From the NCBI GenBank assembly GCA_038373865.1, contig JAXGGA010005566.1, positions 1 through 64,000 on the forward strand: 64,000 nt of DNA, read 5' to 3'. Under the pieces are notes generated by a model, which saw only the letters and a program-made list of their open reading frames with translations, was not told where the DNA came from and ran no database searches. Every line of letters starts with the position of its first letter. Position 1 is the first letter of the stretch. Below, piece after piece: positions 46,975 to 58,063 of the stretch. Origin of the DNA: Uloborus plumipes. Lineage: Eukaryota > Arthropoda > Arachnida > Araneae > Uloboridae. A program made the translations under genes and the position numbers.

Positions 46975-47500
46975 ATTCATTAATAGTCAACAAGAACGAA
47001 AGAAGTGAAAATGTAAACAATATCCCAAGCAGTGAAAATTAATTATTCACATTTGAGAAATATTGGTCATTAACTCAAATGTCAATAATTTTATTATAAA
47101 GATATGTTTTAAATGCGTTAAAAATTATTAAGAGTATGAAAAATTGTCAAATTCGCTTTTTAAAAAATTCATATTTTTCGACATAGATGGCGACACATAT
47201 TTTCATTTCGAAGTATCATAGCGAAGCAATCTGCTATCTGCAGAAGCATTTGCTTGTTCTTTGAAGGATGAAATTGAATCGAAATAAGAAAACTGTTTTC
47301 GTCAGCCGCATTCAATTAAAGTTCTCATTTTCAAATGCTAATTTGCATTCAGCAGAAGACAATCTGGAAATACACTGAGACGCATGAAAAATAGCTTTAG
47401 ACCGACGTCATACGGGGGCGTATCTTTCAACCTTTTGGAAATGGCTTTGGATTGGCTGGAAATTTCCCCAGTTTTCTATACGGGTAAAGGTAGCTTATAT
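46975..47500. repeat. Repeat B, right copy (inverted), carries the Tc1 empty site
   Basis: Uninterrupted counterpart of 41979-43960. The empty-site sequence is about 47188-47205. Confidence 0.83.
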
Positions 47501-47874
47501 GCGGACGGTTTTCCCACACGGGAGCAAGCGATTTATAGTTGCCCATGGGAAAAACATGGATTTTCTAAATCTAAACCACAAATTTACATTGTTAGTCCTT
47601 GGGACTTATTAACGGACATGGCGAAAGATAAACGAATGGGAAACTAGCCTTTTGAAGGGTATTGAAGATTCTGACGGTGTCATTGGGATACGTGGCAACA
47701 TAACTACTTCATCTTTAAACTTGCCTCAATAATGTTCCCGGTGATTTTTTTGATAACTAAACGTGTACCATTGCATAATCTCGGTGGATTTAAATTACGT
47801 AGAAGAACTATGGGTGAACCAATTTTTAACTGCAGATTATGTGGTGGCATTCCGCGTATGTTTAAAGAATTTTA
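47384..47874 (+). other. Possible relic frame following repeat B'
   Basis: An 87-codon frame (47384-47647) partly overlaps repeat B'. Its C-terminal half (ADGFPTREQAIYSCPWEKHG, SPWDLLTDMAKDKRMGN) is unlike random AT-rich translation, but I recognise no family. Sequence after it, to 47874, is non-coding. Confidence 0.3.
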
Positions 47875-50317
47875 GCCAAGAATACAGAAATTTTGGTAGC
47901 TAAATAGATAATTTGCAATAAAAAATATATTGCGGTCCTAAATTGAGATAAAAACTATCCTATCATTTAAATTGGACCAAACTGAAACTGAGTGCAAAAT
48001 TTGGTTAAAAGCGGTTCAGTAGCTGAGGAGTCCATTGGCCACAAACACAGGGACACGTAATTTTTATATATTAAGATAAGAAAGATTATTACTTGTTTAT
48101 TGCGCTCCAGAAGCTGCTAGAATGTGTGCTTTATGTCGCTCAGCCATGGAGGTGTCAAAAAAGGCTTAGTAAAAAGGCTTAGCCAAGAACACAGAAAAGC
48201 TGGTAGCTAAATACATAAATTGCAATAAAAAATATCTTGCGGTCCTAAATTGAGATAAAAACTATCCTGTCATTTAAGTTGGACCAAACTGAAACTGCGT
48301 GTAAAATTTGATTAAAATCAGTTCAGTAGCTGAGGAGTCCATTGGCCACAAACACAGGGACACGTAATTTTTATATATTAAGATAAGAAAGATTATTACT
48401 TGTTTACTGCGCTCCAAAAGCTGCCAGAATGTGTGCTTTATGTCTCTCAGCCATGGAGGTGTCAAAAAAGGCTTAGCCAAGAACACAGAAAAGCTGGTAG
48501 CTAAATACATAATTTGCAATGAAAATATATTGCCGTCCTAAATTGAGATAAAAACTATCCTATCATTTAAGTTGGACCAAACTGAAACTGCGTGCAAAAT
48601 TTGGTTAAAATCGGTTCAGTAGCTGAGGAGTCCATTGGCCACAAACACAGGGACACGTAATTTTTATATATTAAGATAAGAAAGATTATTACTTGTTTAC
48701 TGCACTCCAGAAGCTGCCAGAACGTGTGCTCAGTCTTTATGTCGCTCAGCCATGGAGGTATCAAAAAAGACTTAGTAAAAAGGCTTAGCCAAGAACACCA
48801 GGGTTGGCAAGTTTTTGACAGTCGGAGGTTTTATCCGGTTTTAACCGTGGTTTTTACCGTCATGTCAAAAACCCCTTTTTGACATGGTTTTTGACATAAT
48901 TGTCAAAAACCTAAATTTCTGTCCAAAACATGTTTAAATTTGAAATTGATAATCAAAATACATTTTCAAATGAATTTTACAATTTCTGATTTCAGACACT
49001 GAAGTAAACTTTTGGAGTTTTAGGTTATTAAAATAAAGTGTAATAAGCAATCCTAAACATAATTGAAGGGCTCGGGAGTAAATAATGGTAACTAGCATTT
49101 TAAAAAATCAAACACATAGCTTTTGGATATATGGCTTTATTGCTTCGAGAAATTACTGTAATAGGTTTTTTTATTTTAAAAATGAAGTGGATACATTAAT
49201 TAAGTGCTGTGTGTCTTGGGTATACTTAATAAATTTTTACAAGTGATTTTATTTTAATTTTAATTTGAACTAATAAATTTTAACTGATAAATAAATAAAT
49301 AAAATAGTTTGATGAAAAATATTTAGCAGATTTGTACACTGAGTACTAATTAATTTAGTTTTGCTTTTACTCAAAAGAAAAAAAAATCACTTTAAATTCT
49401 GATGTAAGGATTTTTAGATTGATAAAATAGCTAATTAATAGTTTAAAGCATTTAAACAAAACTACTTTAAAAACTGGATTTGACTTTTAATACTTTTAAC
49501 TTTTTTCACGGCATAACAAGTTAATTTAAAAGAATGTGAATTAATTTTCATTAAATTTTATTAATTTAATTTTTATTAAACTTGATTGATAAGATAACTA
49601 ATTGATAGTTATTAATACATTTAAACAAAACTAATCTAAAATTTGGATTTAAGTTTTAATATTTGAAACTTCTTTTCACTCCATGACAAGTTAATTTAAA
49701 AGAATGTGAATTAGTTTTCATTAAATTTTATTAATGTAATTTTTACTAAACTTGATTGATAAGATAACTAATTGATAGTTATATAAACATTTAAATAAAA
49801 CTACTTTAAAAGCTGGATTTAAGTTTTAATATTTAACTTTTTTCACGGCAAAACAAGTTAGTTTAAAAGCATGAGAAATAATTTTCATTAAATTTATTAA
49901 TTTAAAGTTTATTAAACTTGATTAATAAGATGCATAAATTTTTATTTAATATTTTTCAAGATGAGAAACCTTATATGTTTATAAAAAATCTCAATAACCA
50001 CTGTATTTGAGTTTTAGACAGGTTTTTGACAGGTTTTTGACGTTTTCGACGGGTTTTTGACAGGTTTTCGACACGTCACGTCAAAAACTGGTTTTTGACG
50101 TCAAAAACCCAACCCTGAAGAACACAGAAAAACTGGTAGCTAAATACATAATTTGCAATAAAAAATACATTGCGGTCCTAAATTGAGATAAAAACTATCC
50201 TATCATTTAAGTTGGACCAAACTGAAACTGCGTGTAAAGTTTGGTTAAAATCGGTTCAGTAGCTGAGGAGTCCATTGGCCACAAACACAGGGACACGTAA
50301 TTTTTATATATCAAGAT
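47875..50317 (+). repeat. Tandem array of ~307-bp units, split by a hAT element
   Basis: Unit starts (GCCAAGAACACAGAAA, TGGTAGCTAAATA) are at 47875, 48182, 48476 and 48788. Each unit includes GGTTCAGTAGCTGAGGAGTC, ATTGGCCACAAACACAGGGA and TTTTTATATATTAAGAT. The fourth unit is broken by 48799-50117 and resumes at 50118. The units are dispersed-repeat tails that have duplicated in tandem. Confidence 0.85.
48799..50117. mobile_element. hAT-type non-autonomous element, 1.32 kb
   Basis: An exact 8-bp duplication AAGAACAC lies at 48791-48798 and 50118-50125. Ends are CAGGGTTGGCAAG and the inverse of CAGGGTTGGGTTTTTGAC. Many GTTTTTGAC/GTCAAAAAC subterminal copies are present at both ends. The interior is AT-rich and has three diverged ~250-bp repeats (about 49430-49900). 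It contains no transposase. Confidence 0.92.
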
Positions 50318-50501
50318 GTAAGTATAATATAAATAATGAGATAGTATAAATACTAATTTTTATGAGTTTTAAGACAAATTCTAGGTTACAAATAAAAAAA
50401 TTCCAGGTTACAAATAAAACAAATTCTAGGTTACATACAAAAAATTGCACAAAATGTTTAATCAATTATGGAATGGGCAGTAGTTTTTTGTGAGAGAATA
50501 T

Positions 50502-51056
50502 TCAAGCAAATTTAAAAAATCTTCCATTATAATCGGGAACAGGAAATGTATCTGAAATCAGTCCCAACTTAACCCACTCAACATCATCCTCGTCCGGGAA
50601 AATGTAACGTTGACCGTCACCTTCACATTGCCTTAAAAATTTAATGCTATAACATTCTGGACTTTTAGGGTCTTGAGCAATTACTTGCCCCCTGAATTCT
50701 TTTTGAGTTTTCCCACATTCTCTCTGATAGTTTACTGAATCCCATGATCCTACATGGCTTGTAGAAGGCTGGAAAAGGTTATCTTCACTTTTTACTTTTG
50801 TTTTCTCGAACTGACTCATCTTAATAGTTTTTGTTGATTTTTTCTTTAATTTAACAGGTTTCTCTGAAAGTTCTTTGAATCTTATAGCTTTAGGCACAAT
50901 AGTGGGCTTCTTTTTTCGTTTTTGTAGTCTGTCAAAATAATCATTTGTCCTTCTGATTGGTAAATGAACGGTATACCCAAAGTACCCCGTGTTTTTACAG
51001 GGTTCCCACTTCTTTTTCAAAACAAAAAATAAGGACTTTCTAAGGACATTTTTCAA
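50502..51056 (-). CDS. Unfamiliar acidic-tailed protein, C-terminal part, probable last exon
   Basis: An open minus-strand frame of 184 codons ending TAA at 50502-50504. The first ~25 codons run through transposon-end sequence and are probably not coding. Good acceptor-like sites occur near 50958 (TTTACCAATCAG) and near 50935 (ATTATTTTGACAG). The protein has a lysine-rich part (QKRKKKPTIVPKAIRF, KPVKLKKKSTKTIK), a serine-rich linker, and a compact C-terminal part (GQVIAQDP, YSIKFLRQCEGDGQRYIFPD, EDDVEWVKLGLISD, GRFFKFA). That last pattern (exchange of hydrophobic strands, then F-P-(D/E), then a final GR-F-F) resembles tails of uncharacterised pogo/Jerky-like transposon proteins, from memory only. 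It may be a transposase tail or a host gene exon. It lies directly next to an ACCCCGTG repeat end of the 39667 family. Confidence 0.45.
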   Translation of the reverse strand: MKNVLRKSLFFVLKKKWEPCKNTGYFGYTVHLPIRRTNDYFDRLQKRKKKPTIVPKAIRFKELSEKPVKLKKKSTKTIKMSQFEKTKVKSEDNLFQPSTSHVGSWDSVNYQRECGKTQKEFRGQVIAQDPKSPECYSIKFLRQCEGDGQRYIFPDEDDVEWVKLGLISDTFPVPDYNGRFFKFA

Positions 51057-51710
51057 AAAAAATTAAGGACCTCGAAAGTATTAATTAGTCAACAAATATG
51101 CATGAATTTTATAGGTTGCACAAACACACCTTTATTTTCAAGCATTTTTTTTTCCCAAAAAATGTTTTTGAAGCATTTATCATTACATTTCAAACCCAAG
51201 ACTAAGAAACATTTTCAAAATAAAAAAATTGCGATCTGAACTTTTTCTTCATGACAATTCCAAGGCTAGCGGCAATTTTACATCAAACACTGGACAAAAA
51301 AGTACTAACTTTGAGTACAAGATGCACTAGAATCTTTGAGGCTGCGTTTTGCAGAAAAAAGTATAAAATATGTCGTATACAAAAACATTAAGTTAAAATG
51401 AGGAAAAGGGGTCAATTTACTATCTTTCTCAATGAAACAAAAATGCTAAAACGGAATTCAATAAAAGGCAAGCAATAAAGGCATTTCAATAAGAGGCATT
51501 CTAATTTGATGCTACTTCTATTTACTTCAGTATAGTTCAGATTTTGGTAAAATTATGATAAAAACTTAATTTTGGAAAAGTGAATTAATCACTTTTACTA
51601 ATACCTAACTACATACACAGAGCTAAAATTCGGGACAGATATGCCAAAGTTTCCAAACTAGTCTAAGTGGAAGAATTCTTCACTTTTATTAAAAATAATT
51701 GCATGTAGAC

Positions 51711-53627
51711 CAGTGGTTCTCAACGGGGGCAATACCGCCCCCGATGTTGAGGGGCGGTGAACCTCTTTTGGGCGGCGGACATATTTTGGGCTGTAAGGGA
51801 GCGGTGGGCATATTTTAAAATTTGCTTGAGAGGACATGTTTAGCGGGGGGCGGCAGGAGACCTTTTCTCATGGATCGGTAAGAATAGTTTACAAAAAAAA
51901 TTTCTGGAGTTGTCTCCCGAACCCTGATCCTTATCCTAACGTCATCAAAGACAGCCCAAAATCTGCCAATAGCACTTAAATTTCAAAAAAGTTTTGAGGT
52001 GGGTCCCTTCTTTCATTGCGTAACTATCTGAAATAGCCTTAAAATTGTGTTTAATTGATGTCCATTTAAAAATTGCTCAAGAAGAGTCCTAAATTCCTTA
52101 CCCCTCCCTGCTCTCCTAACTTTTATTGCCAAAAAAAAAAAAAAAAAAGCTTAAAACTGCGTTTTGAAAACTTGACTTTTCAAAAAAACTTCCGGGGCAA
52201 GATCCAGAACCACACACCTCTTTCTCTAGCATAACCATACAAAGCTTGAAACTTTGTTTCTAGACATTTCTGTTGAAGAGTTATGGAAATCATCATTCTA
52301 AAAGACAGTCTAATGATTTTGTAAAAAATGATAACGGGAGGGAATCTCGAACTACCCTCCTACTCTTTCCCTAATCGTAACCAAAAAGAGCCTAGAATTG
52401 CCTTTTTAGGAAGTCGGCTTCTAAAAATTCCTAGAAGAGAGCTACCAAACTTGACCGACTTTTTATGTTGTAAGAGCATCGCCGTAACAACCTAAAGGTT
52501 GCGTTTACAGTTGCGTTTTTCAGAGTATAGTGAAAAAATTTCCGGAGAAAACTCCCGAACCTTTACCACTCCCTCAACCCCAACAAAAAATAGTTTAAAT
52601 TTAGGTTTTTAAAAGACTTCAACTTCAGAGAACAACGGAAAGAGCTCTGACCCCAAACAAGACTAAAATTAGCCTTAAAATAACTTTCAATTTTGAAAAA
52701 ATTTCATAAGGGACCTTTTTCTCCCTTGTTAATGTTAACAAAACTTGCCTAAAATTACGTCAATTTTAAATGCTTCATATTGATGGAGTCTGAATCTTTT
52801 TCTTAACACCACGAAACCTAATATTAAAGGAAATGCGTTTTTAAGACTCCGTTTTCAAAACAAGCGCTGTCTTTACTGTGATGTCGCCAGGGCATATTTT
52901 TTTTCAAAAAAAATAGGACTTGTAACTTTTGGCATCTTATCTAACCTTCAAAGATATAAAATACTCAAAAAGAATCTCTGAATTGAATTTATCTAGTAAT
53001 TTGTAAATATGGAGATTTTTTTTTCCTCCAATTAAAACTTGATTAATCTTTAAGGATGACATGTAGGGTTGGTAGTGTGAGTCTTTGTCCCGCCTGGAAA
53101 AAAACCGAAAGTCCGGCTTTGTTATTGCCATAAATGGGGGACGTGTAAAGCATAGTTGCAAGTTAGTAAGAACAACACGGTTTTGGAATTGGATTGTTTG
53201 AGAAACTATTTGAACACAGTGCAGTTTTTCAAAGTATATTAGTTTAAAAAAAAAAAAAAAGTTGAAAGCAACGCATTTTTATTTCAAACCTTTTTGCTCT
53301 ACGTTTAAAATAGGTCACTCATTTGATGGAATTTTTCTCGACACTTGGTTGCTTATTTGATGCAGCTTTTTAGAGGAAAAAAATTACCTGCTTAAAAAAA
53401 AAAAAAAAATCTTACGCTTGAAAAGTTTTTTATTTTTTTTTAAGTTTTTTTTTACCCCCTAGTCATTTTTCAACTCTCTGTTTGGGCAAAATTATAGAGT
53501 TAAAACGGTCAAGAAAACTGCTTTTCCTTCTCCCTCTTTTCCGTTTCATGCCCTTCTGCAAAGGGGGCGTTGAAAACATGTTCAGTCCTAAAGGGGGCGG
53601 TAGCTGAAAAAAGGTTGAGAACCACTG
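51711..53627. mobile_element. hAT-type element, 1.92 kb, CAGTGGTTCTCAAC ends
   Basis: An exact 8-bp duplication ATGTAGAC lies at 51703-51710 and 53628-53635. The 14-bp ends are exact inverses. Below the left end lies a GGGGGC..CGCCCCC block, mirrored on the right (AGGGGGCGGTAG). No transposase frame of significance is present. It is inserted in the hAT-like element 50998-57696. Confidence 0.92.
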
Positions 53628-55059
53628 ATGTAGACAATTTGGATAAATGTAAGATATTTATGCAATACTTCAAACCCAAACTTTTACAAAATGCAAGGTA
53701 TCTGATACAATTGGAATTTGAAATCCATGATTTTCCATGACCTACTGGATGCAATATTTGCAGTAGGAGAGGGGACCAAGAATTGTCTAAAATAGTGCTT
53801 TGCGAAGAGAAAACTCCCGAACCTTTACCACTCCCTCAACCCCAACAAAAAATAGTTTAAATTTAGGTTTTTAAAAGACTTCAACTTCAGAGAACAACGG
53901 AAAGAGCTCTGACCCCAAACAAGACTAAAATTAGCCTTAAAATAACTTTCAATTTTGAAAAAATTTCATAAGGGACCTTTTTCTCCCTTGTTAATGTTAA
54001 CAAAACTTGCCTAAAATTACGTCAATTTTAAATGCTTCATATTGATGGAGTCTGAATCTTTTTCTTAACACCACGAAACCTAATATTAAAGGAAATGCGT
54101 TTTTAAGACTCCGTTTTCAAAACAAGCGCTGTCTTTACTGTGATGTCGCCAGGGCATATTTTTTTTTCAAAAAAAATAGGACTTGTAACTTTTGGCATCT
54201 TATCTAACCTTCAAAGATATAAAATACTCAAAAAGAATCTCTGAATTGAATTTATCTAGTAATTTGTAAATATGGAGATTTTTTTTTCCTCCAATTAAAA
54301 CTTGATTAATCTTTAAGGATGACATGTAGGGTTGGTAGTGTGAGTCTTTGTCCCGCCTGGAAAAAAACCGAAAGTCCGGCTTTGTTATTGCCATAAATGG
54401 GGACGTGTAAAGCATAGTTGCAAGTTAGTAAGAACAACACGGTTTTGGGATTGGATTGTTTGAGAAACTATTTGAACACAGTGCAGTTTTTCAAAGTATA
54501 TTAGTTTAAAAAAAAAAAAAAAAAGTTGAAAGCAACGCATTTTTATTTCAAACCTTTTTGCTCTACGTTTAAAATAGGTCACTCATTTGATGGAATTTTT
54601 CTCGACACTTGGTTGCTTATTTGATGCAGCTTTTTAGAGGAAAAAAATTACCTGCTTTAAAAAAAAAAAAAATATCTTACACTTGAAAAGTTTTTTTTTA
54701 CCCCCTAGTCATTTTTCAACTCTCTGTTTGGGCAAAATTATAGAGTTAAAACGGTCAAGAAAACTGCTTTTCCTTCTCCCTCTTTTCCGTTTCATGCCCT
54801 TCTGCAAAGGGGGCGTTGAAAACATGTTCAGTCCTAAAGGGGGCGGTAGCTGAAAAAAGGTTGAGAACCACTGATGTAGACAATTTGGATAAATGTAAGA
54901 TATTTATGCAATACTTCAAACCCAAACTTTTACAAAATGCAAGGTATCTGATACAATTGGAATTTGAAATCCATGATTTTCCATGACCTACTGGATGCAA
55001 TATTTGCAGTAGGAGAGGGGACCAAGAATTGTCTAAAATAGTGCTTTGCGAAGAGAAAA
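52546..55059. repeat. Tandem duplication of 1.26 kb crossing a hAT boundary
   Basis: Copy 1 is about 52546-53807 and copy 2 about 53808-55059. They are nearly identical (a handful of substitutions plus length changes in A/T runs and one ~15-bp loss near 54692). The unit includes the last ~1.08 kb of the hAT element 51711-53627 and ~180 bp of its right flank. The join lies in the microhomology GAGAAAA. It is a very recent event or an assembly artefact. Confidence 0.93.
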
Positions 55060-56229
55060 TTTCATTTATCTGAGAAATGCTTTGCAAATATGAGCTGGAA
55101 AATTCAAATTATGACAAAATATAACAAACTGAGCTACTGTTATATTATTTGAAAAAATCTCACTGCATTTAAGATAACCATTAGTGAATGTCAACCATAA
55201 TTTTTACTTGAATCAATGCAGATGCAAATGGATTAAAATTTTGAAGCGGAAGCAATTAAGTAGAGAATGTGTAAGATTACAAAATATTTTTATTTTATTG
55301 CATTGATTGACATGATGAATAATGTGCTCAAATGAGGCAAAATGTATGCCCGCAGCATGGGTTGAAAAACATGGTTTTAAAGTGGTGCCTACAGCTTGCA
55401 AAGCTGACCCATGTAGCTGCTTACGTCATTATCCTAATATTGAGAAACTGGTTTCTAAGAAATAGTTGCAAAAAATTTATTAATAAAATAAGAATTAAGT
55501 AGTGAAAATAATAGTTCTTAGTAAGTAATTTTCTTTCTTTTTCCATTTTTACGATGCTATCTAGAAAAACTTTCAATATGATTTGAGATCAAAAATACTA
55601 AAGACTTAAGCTCCTGCAATTTTTTTTTTTTTTTTTGCAGCCAGACAAAAAAAATCAGTATTTACATGTCAGTATTTACTTCTAAAAACATTTTGTTCTG
55701 AAGGAACTAGTTGAAAAGGATTTGTCAAACCTTCAAATGACTATGCTTCTTTAGACTTAGGTTGAGCACCACTGTTTTAAAATAAATCATTGTGATATGG
55801 ATTACAGACGGAAAAATACGAGAGGACAAACAATTTGTAGAGGTAAAAGGTTTTTTTTTTTTTCTTATTAAAGCATCTATTAGTTCATGTCCATACATAT
55901 TTTTTGCAAACTCCAAATGGCGAGTGGATATTTTCTAGACAACTACCCCCACTCCCTTCCCCAACACATATAGGCTTATTTTCTTTGCTCACACTGAGAA
56001 TGTTTAGATATCAACACAGGATCCCAAAGCAGTAAAAAAGAAAAGTTGAAAGAATATTTTTTTCATTCTTGCTAGCAATTTCAAATCATTAAATTACTAG
56101 CAATAGTGAAAAATAAGGATTTAAAAATAATTTTAAGGACCTTGAATCAAAAATAAGTACTTTTAAGGGCCCTTATTTTTCAAAATGAAAAATAAGGAGT
56201 TTCTAAGGACTTTTAAGGACCGTGGGAAC
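55060..56229. other. Interior of the large hAT-like element, non-coding
   Basis: A-rich and T-rich, without coding frames of note. The stretch 56100-56229 contains the AAGGAC/AAATAAGGAG motif cluster of the right end. Confidence 0.5.
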
Positions 56230-57684
56230 CAGGGTTGGCAAAAACCCGGGTTTTTCTACAAAAACCCAACCCACCCGGGTTTTTGTGGGTTTTTATGGGT
56301 ATTTGTGGGTTTTTCTGGGTATTTGCGGGTTTTTCTGGGTTTTTGTATGTTAAATTTTATCTCTTATGCGGGTATTGATATATAATGTATGCATTCATTC
56401 ATATAAAAATATATACATTAAGTTAAAGTTCTGAATCGCATTTAATCAATTTTAATGGATTAATAATTAATATTATTAACAATATCAATTAATAATATCA
56501 TCAACCGAATTGTAATATTTAATGTGTATATTTAAGAAGCTTTGGACAATGGTTTCAGCTATAAACTTTTATCACTTGTTTTTTGAAAAATAGAAGAACT
56601 GTTGCAAATGGGCTTTCCTACAAATACAGGAATATTTAGGGTGTGAAAGTTTCAAAAACTTAATGAGAAAAGATGATTATTTCTATTAATAAACAAGTGC
56701 AAATAGTCTTAATTTTTTAATAGTATCAATTTAAGTAGCCTGCGTCACGTCTAGTCATGTCATTTGCATGTTTCTTATAAGGCATATCTCAATGATAGGT
56801 GTGTGCCTGAGATAAGAGAAGTGTCTAACTCCCCCCCTCCTATTTTCAAAACCAAAACTGATTAATTTCAGATGGGGGAAGGGGGGACTCTTGATCGATT
56901 TTTTTTTTTTTTTTGAAATAATCTTTAGAAAAAACTAGGTTAACATTAGAGCTTTGCAAGAATTATAAATTTATTAATAAATGCTTGTCATAATATTTTA
57001 GTAGTAATAAATTGCATGGGGACGCATTTTCTTTGTTTTTTTTTTAATCAAAGTCAGTGGTATGGTACATCTATAACATAGCACTTGAAAATCATCTAAA
57101 TGCAATAGGGTTAGAAGAAATGAAGAGCAAAACTTAATTTTTCTTGCTCCAGAATAAAAGCAAAATTTGCAGCAGCAACTATTCCATACAAAAATTTCAA
57201 TTTCGAGACCTACAAATCAAAATTAATTTATTCAATTTTGTGTTGAATCAAAATTATCATAAAACATTAACTAGGCATTTTTTTCCTTCTACAAGAAGTT
57301 TATTAATGGTTCATTTCCAATTTATTTTTTAAAATTTGAAAGTTGGTGTGAAAAAATAAATAAATAATAATAAGTATTTTGCAACAAAAAGTAGTATCAT
57401 AGCTAGAAAAATTTTCTGGACGATGACTTGAAAACTGAAGAAATAATAATTATTTTATAAAATAAATAATTACTCTAAGAAAAATTATCTCAAATGAACC
57501 TGATTTCTTACTTATTTTTTATGTATAATTTAGATGAGATATTATTATTGACTATATTTGTTGATCACTTAGAAATTAACAAAAACCCACTTTTGACAAA
57601 AACCCGGGTGGGTTTTTGTTGGTGGACCCGCCCAGAAAAACCCGGACGGGTTTTTCTAGGCTGGGCCCACCTTTGCCAACCCTG
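56230..57684. mobile_element. hAT-type element, 1.46 kb, CAGGGTTGGCAAA ends
   Basis: An exact 8-bp duplication GTGGGAAC lies at 56222-56229 and 57685-57692. The first 13 bp of both ends are inverses. GGGTTTTTGTGGGTTTTT-like subterminal repeats fill the left end and AAAAACCCGG strings the right. It is inserted in the right terminal repeat of the element at 50998-57696. There is no transposase. Confidence 0.93.
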
Positions 57685-57696
57685 GTGGGAACCCAG

Positions 57697-58020
57697 TTTT
57701 AAATCATTTTTTACATGAAAACTAATAGTGATAAATTTTTCAATTTAATGACAAATTAGAGTAGACATATGTAATGTATACATAACTGAATTTGAAAAAC
57801 ATAGAGTCATATGTTCATTTGCAATAATATTTGGAAGTAGTTGGTTTGCATTACACTGCCATCTTCAAAAAGTTTTATTAATTTTTTTATCAATTTCAAA
57901 TAAAAGTGTTGGAAACATTTTTTCAGCATGTTCTCATAGGTATGCAGGATGTTTATAACTGAATTTTTGTAGGTATCTCAAATGATTATTTTTCATTTTA
58001 TTCAATAAAATGTAATTTAT
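57697..58020. other. Non-coding, AT-rich
   Basis: No gene or clear element. Confidence 0.4.
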
Positions 58021-58061
58021 ATCCAAATTCCCCCAATTACCCAAATTACCCCGACCCACCC
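58021..58061 (-). repeat. Repeat end of the GGGTGGGTCGGGG family, inverted
   Basis: CCAAATTACCCCGACCCACC plus C ends at 58061, followed by TA (58062-58063). It is the inverse of the end at 39667. Confidence 0.6.
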
Positions 58062-58063
58062 TA

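Larger units (their letters stand above)
50998..57696. mobile_element. Large hAT-like element hosting two further hAT elements
   Basis: The left end is CAGGGTTCCCACTTCTTTTT and the right end is the inverse of CTGGGTTCCCACGGTCC, the latter split by the element at 56230-57684. AAGGACTTT/TAAGGAC strings crowd both ends, as in the related element at 1885-2947. No clear 8-bp duplication is visible (TGTTTTTA versus TTTTAAAT). Without its guests it would be about 2 kb. No transposase frame is seen. Confidence 0.6.

Noticed and set aside
50990..57704. 8-bp target duplication for the large hAT-like element
   Set aside because: Flanks share only TTTTA-type strings offset from each other; not convincing.
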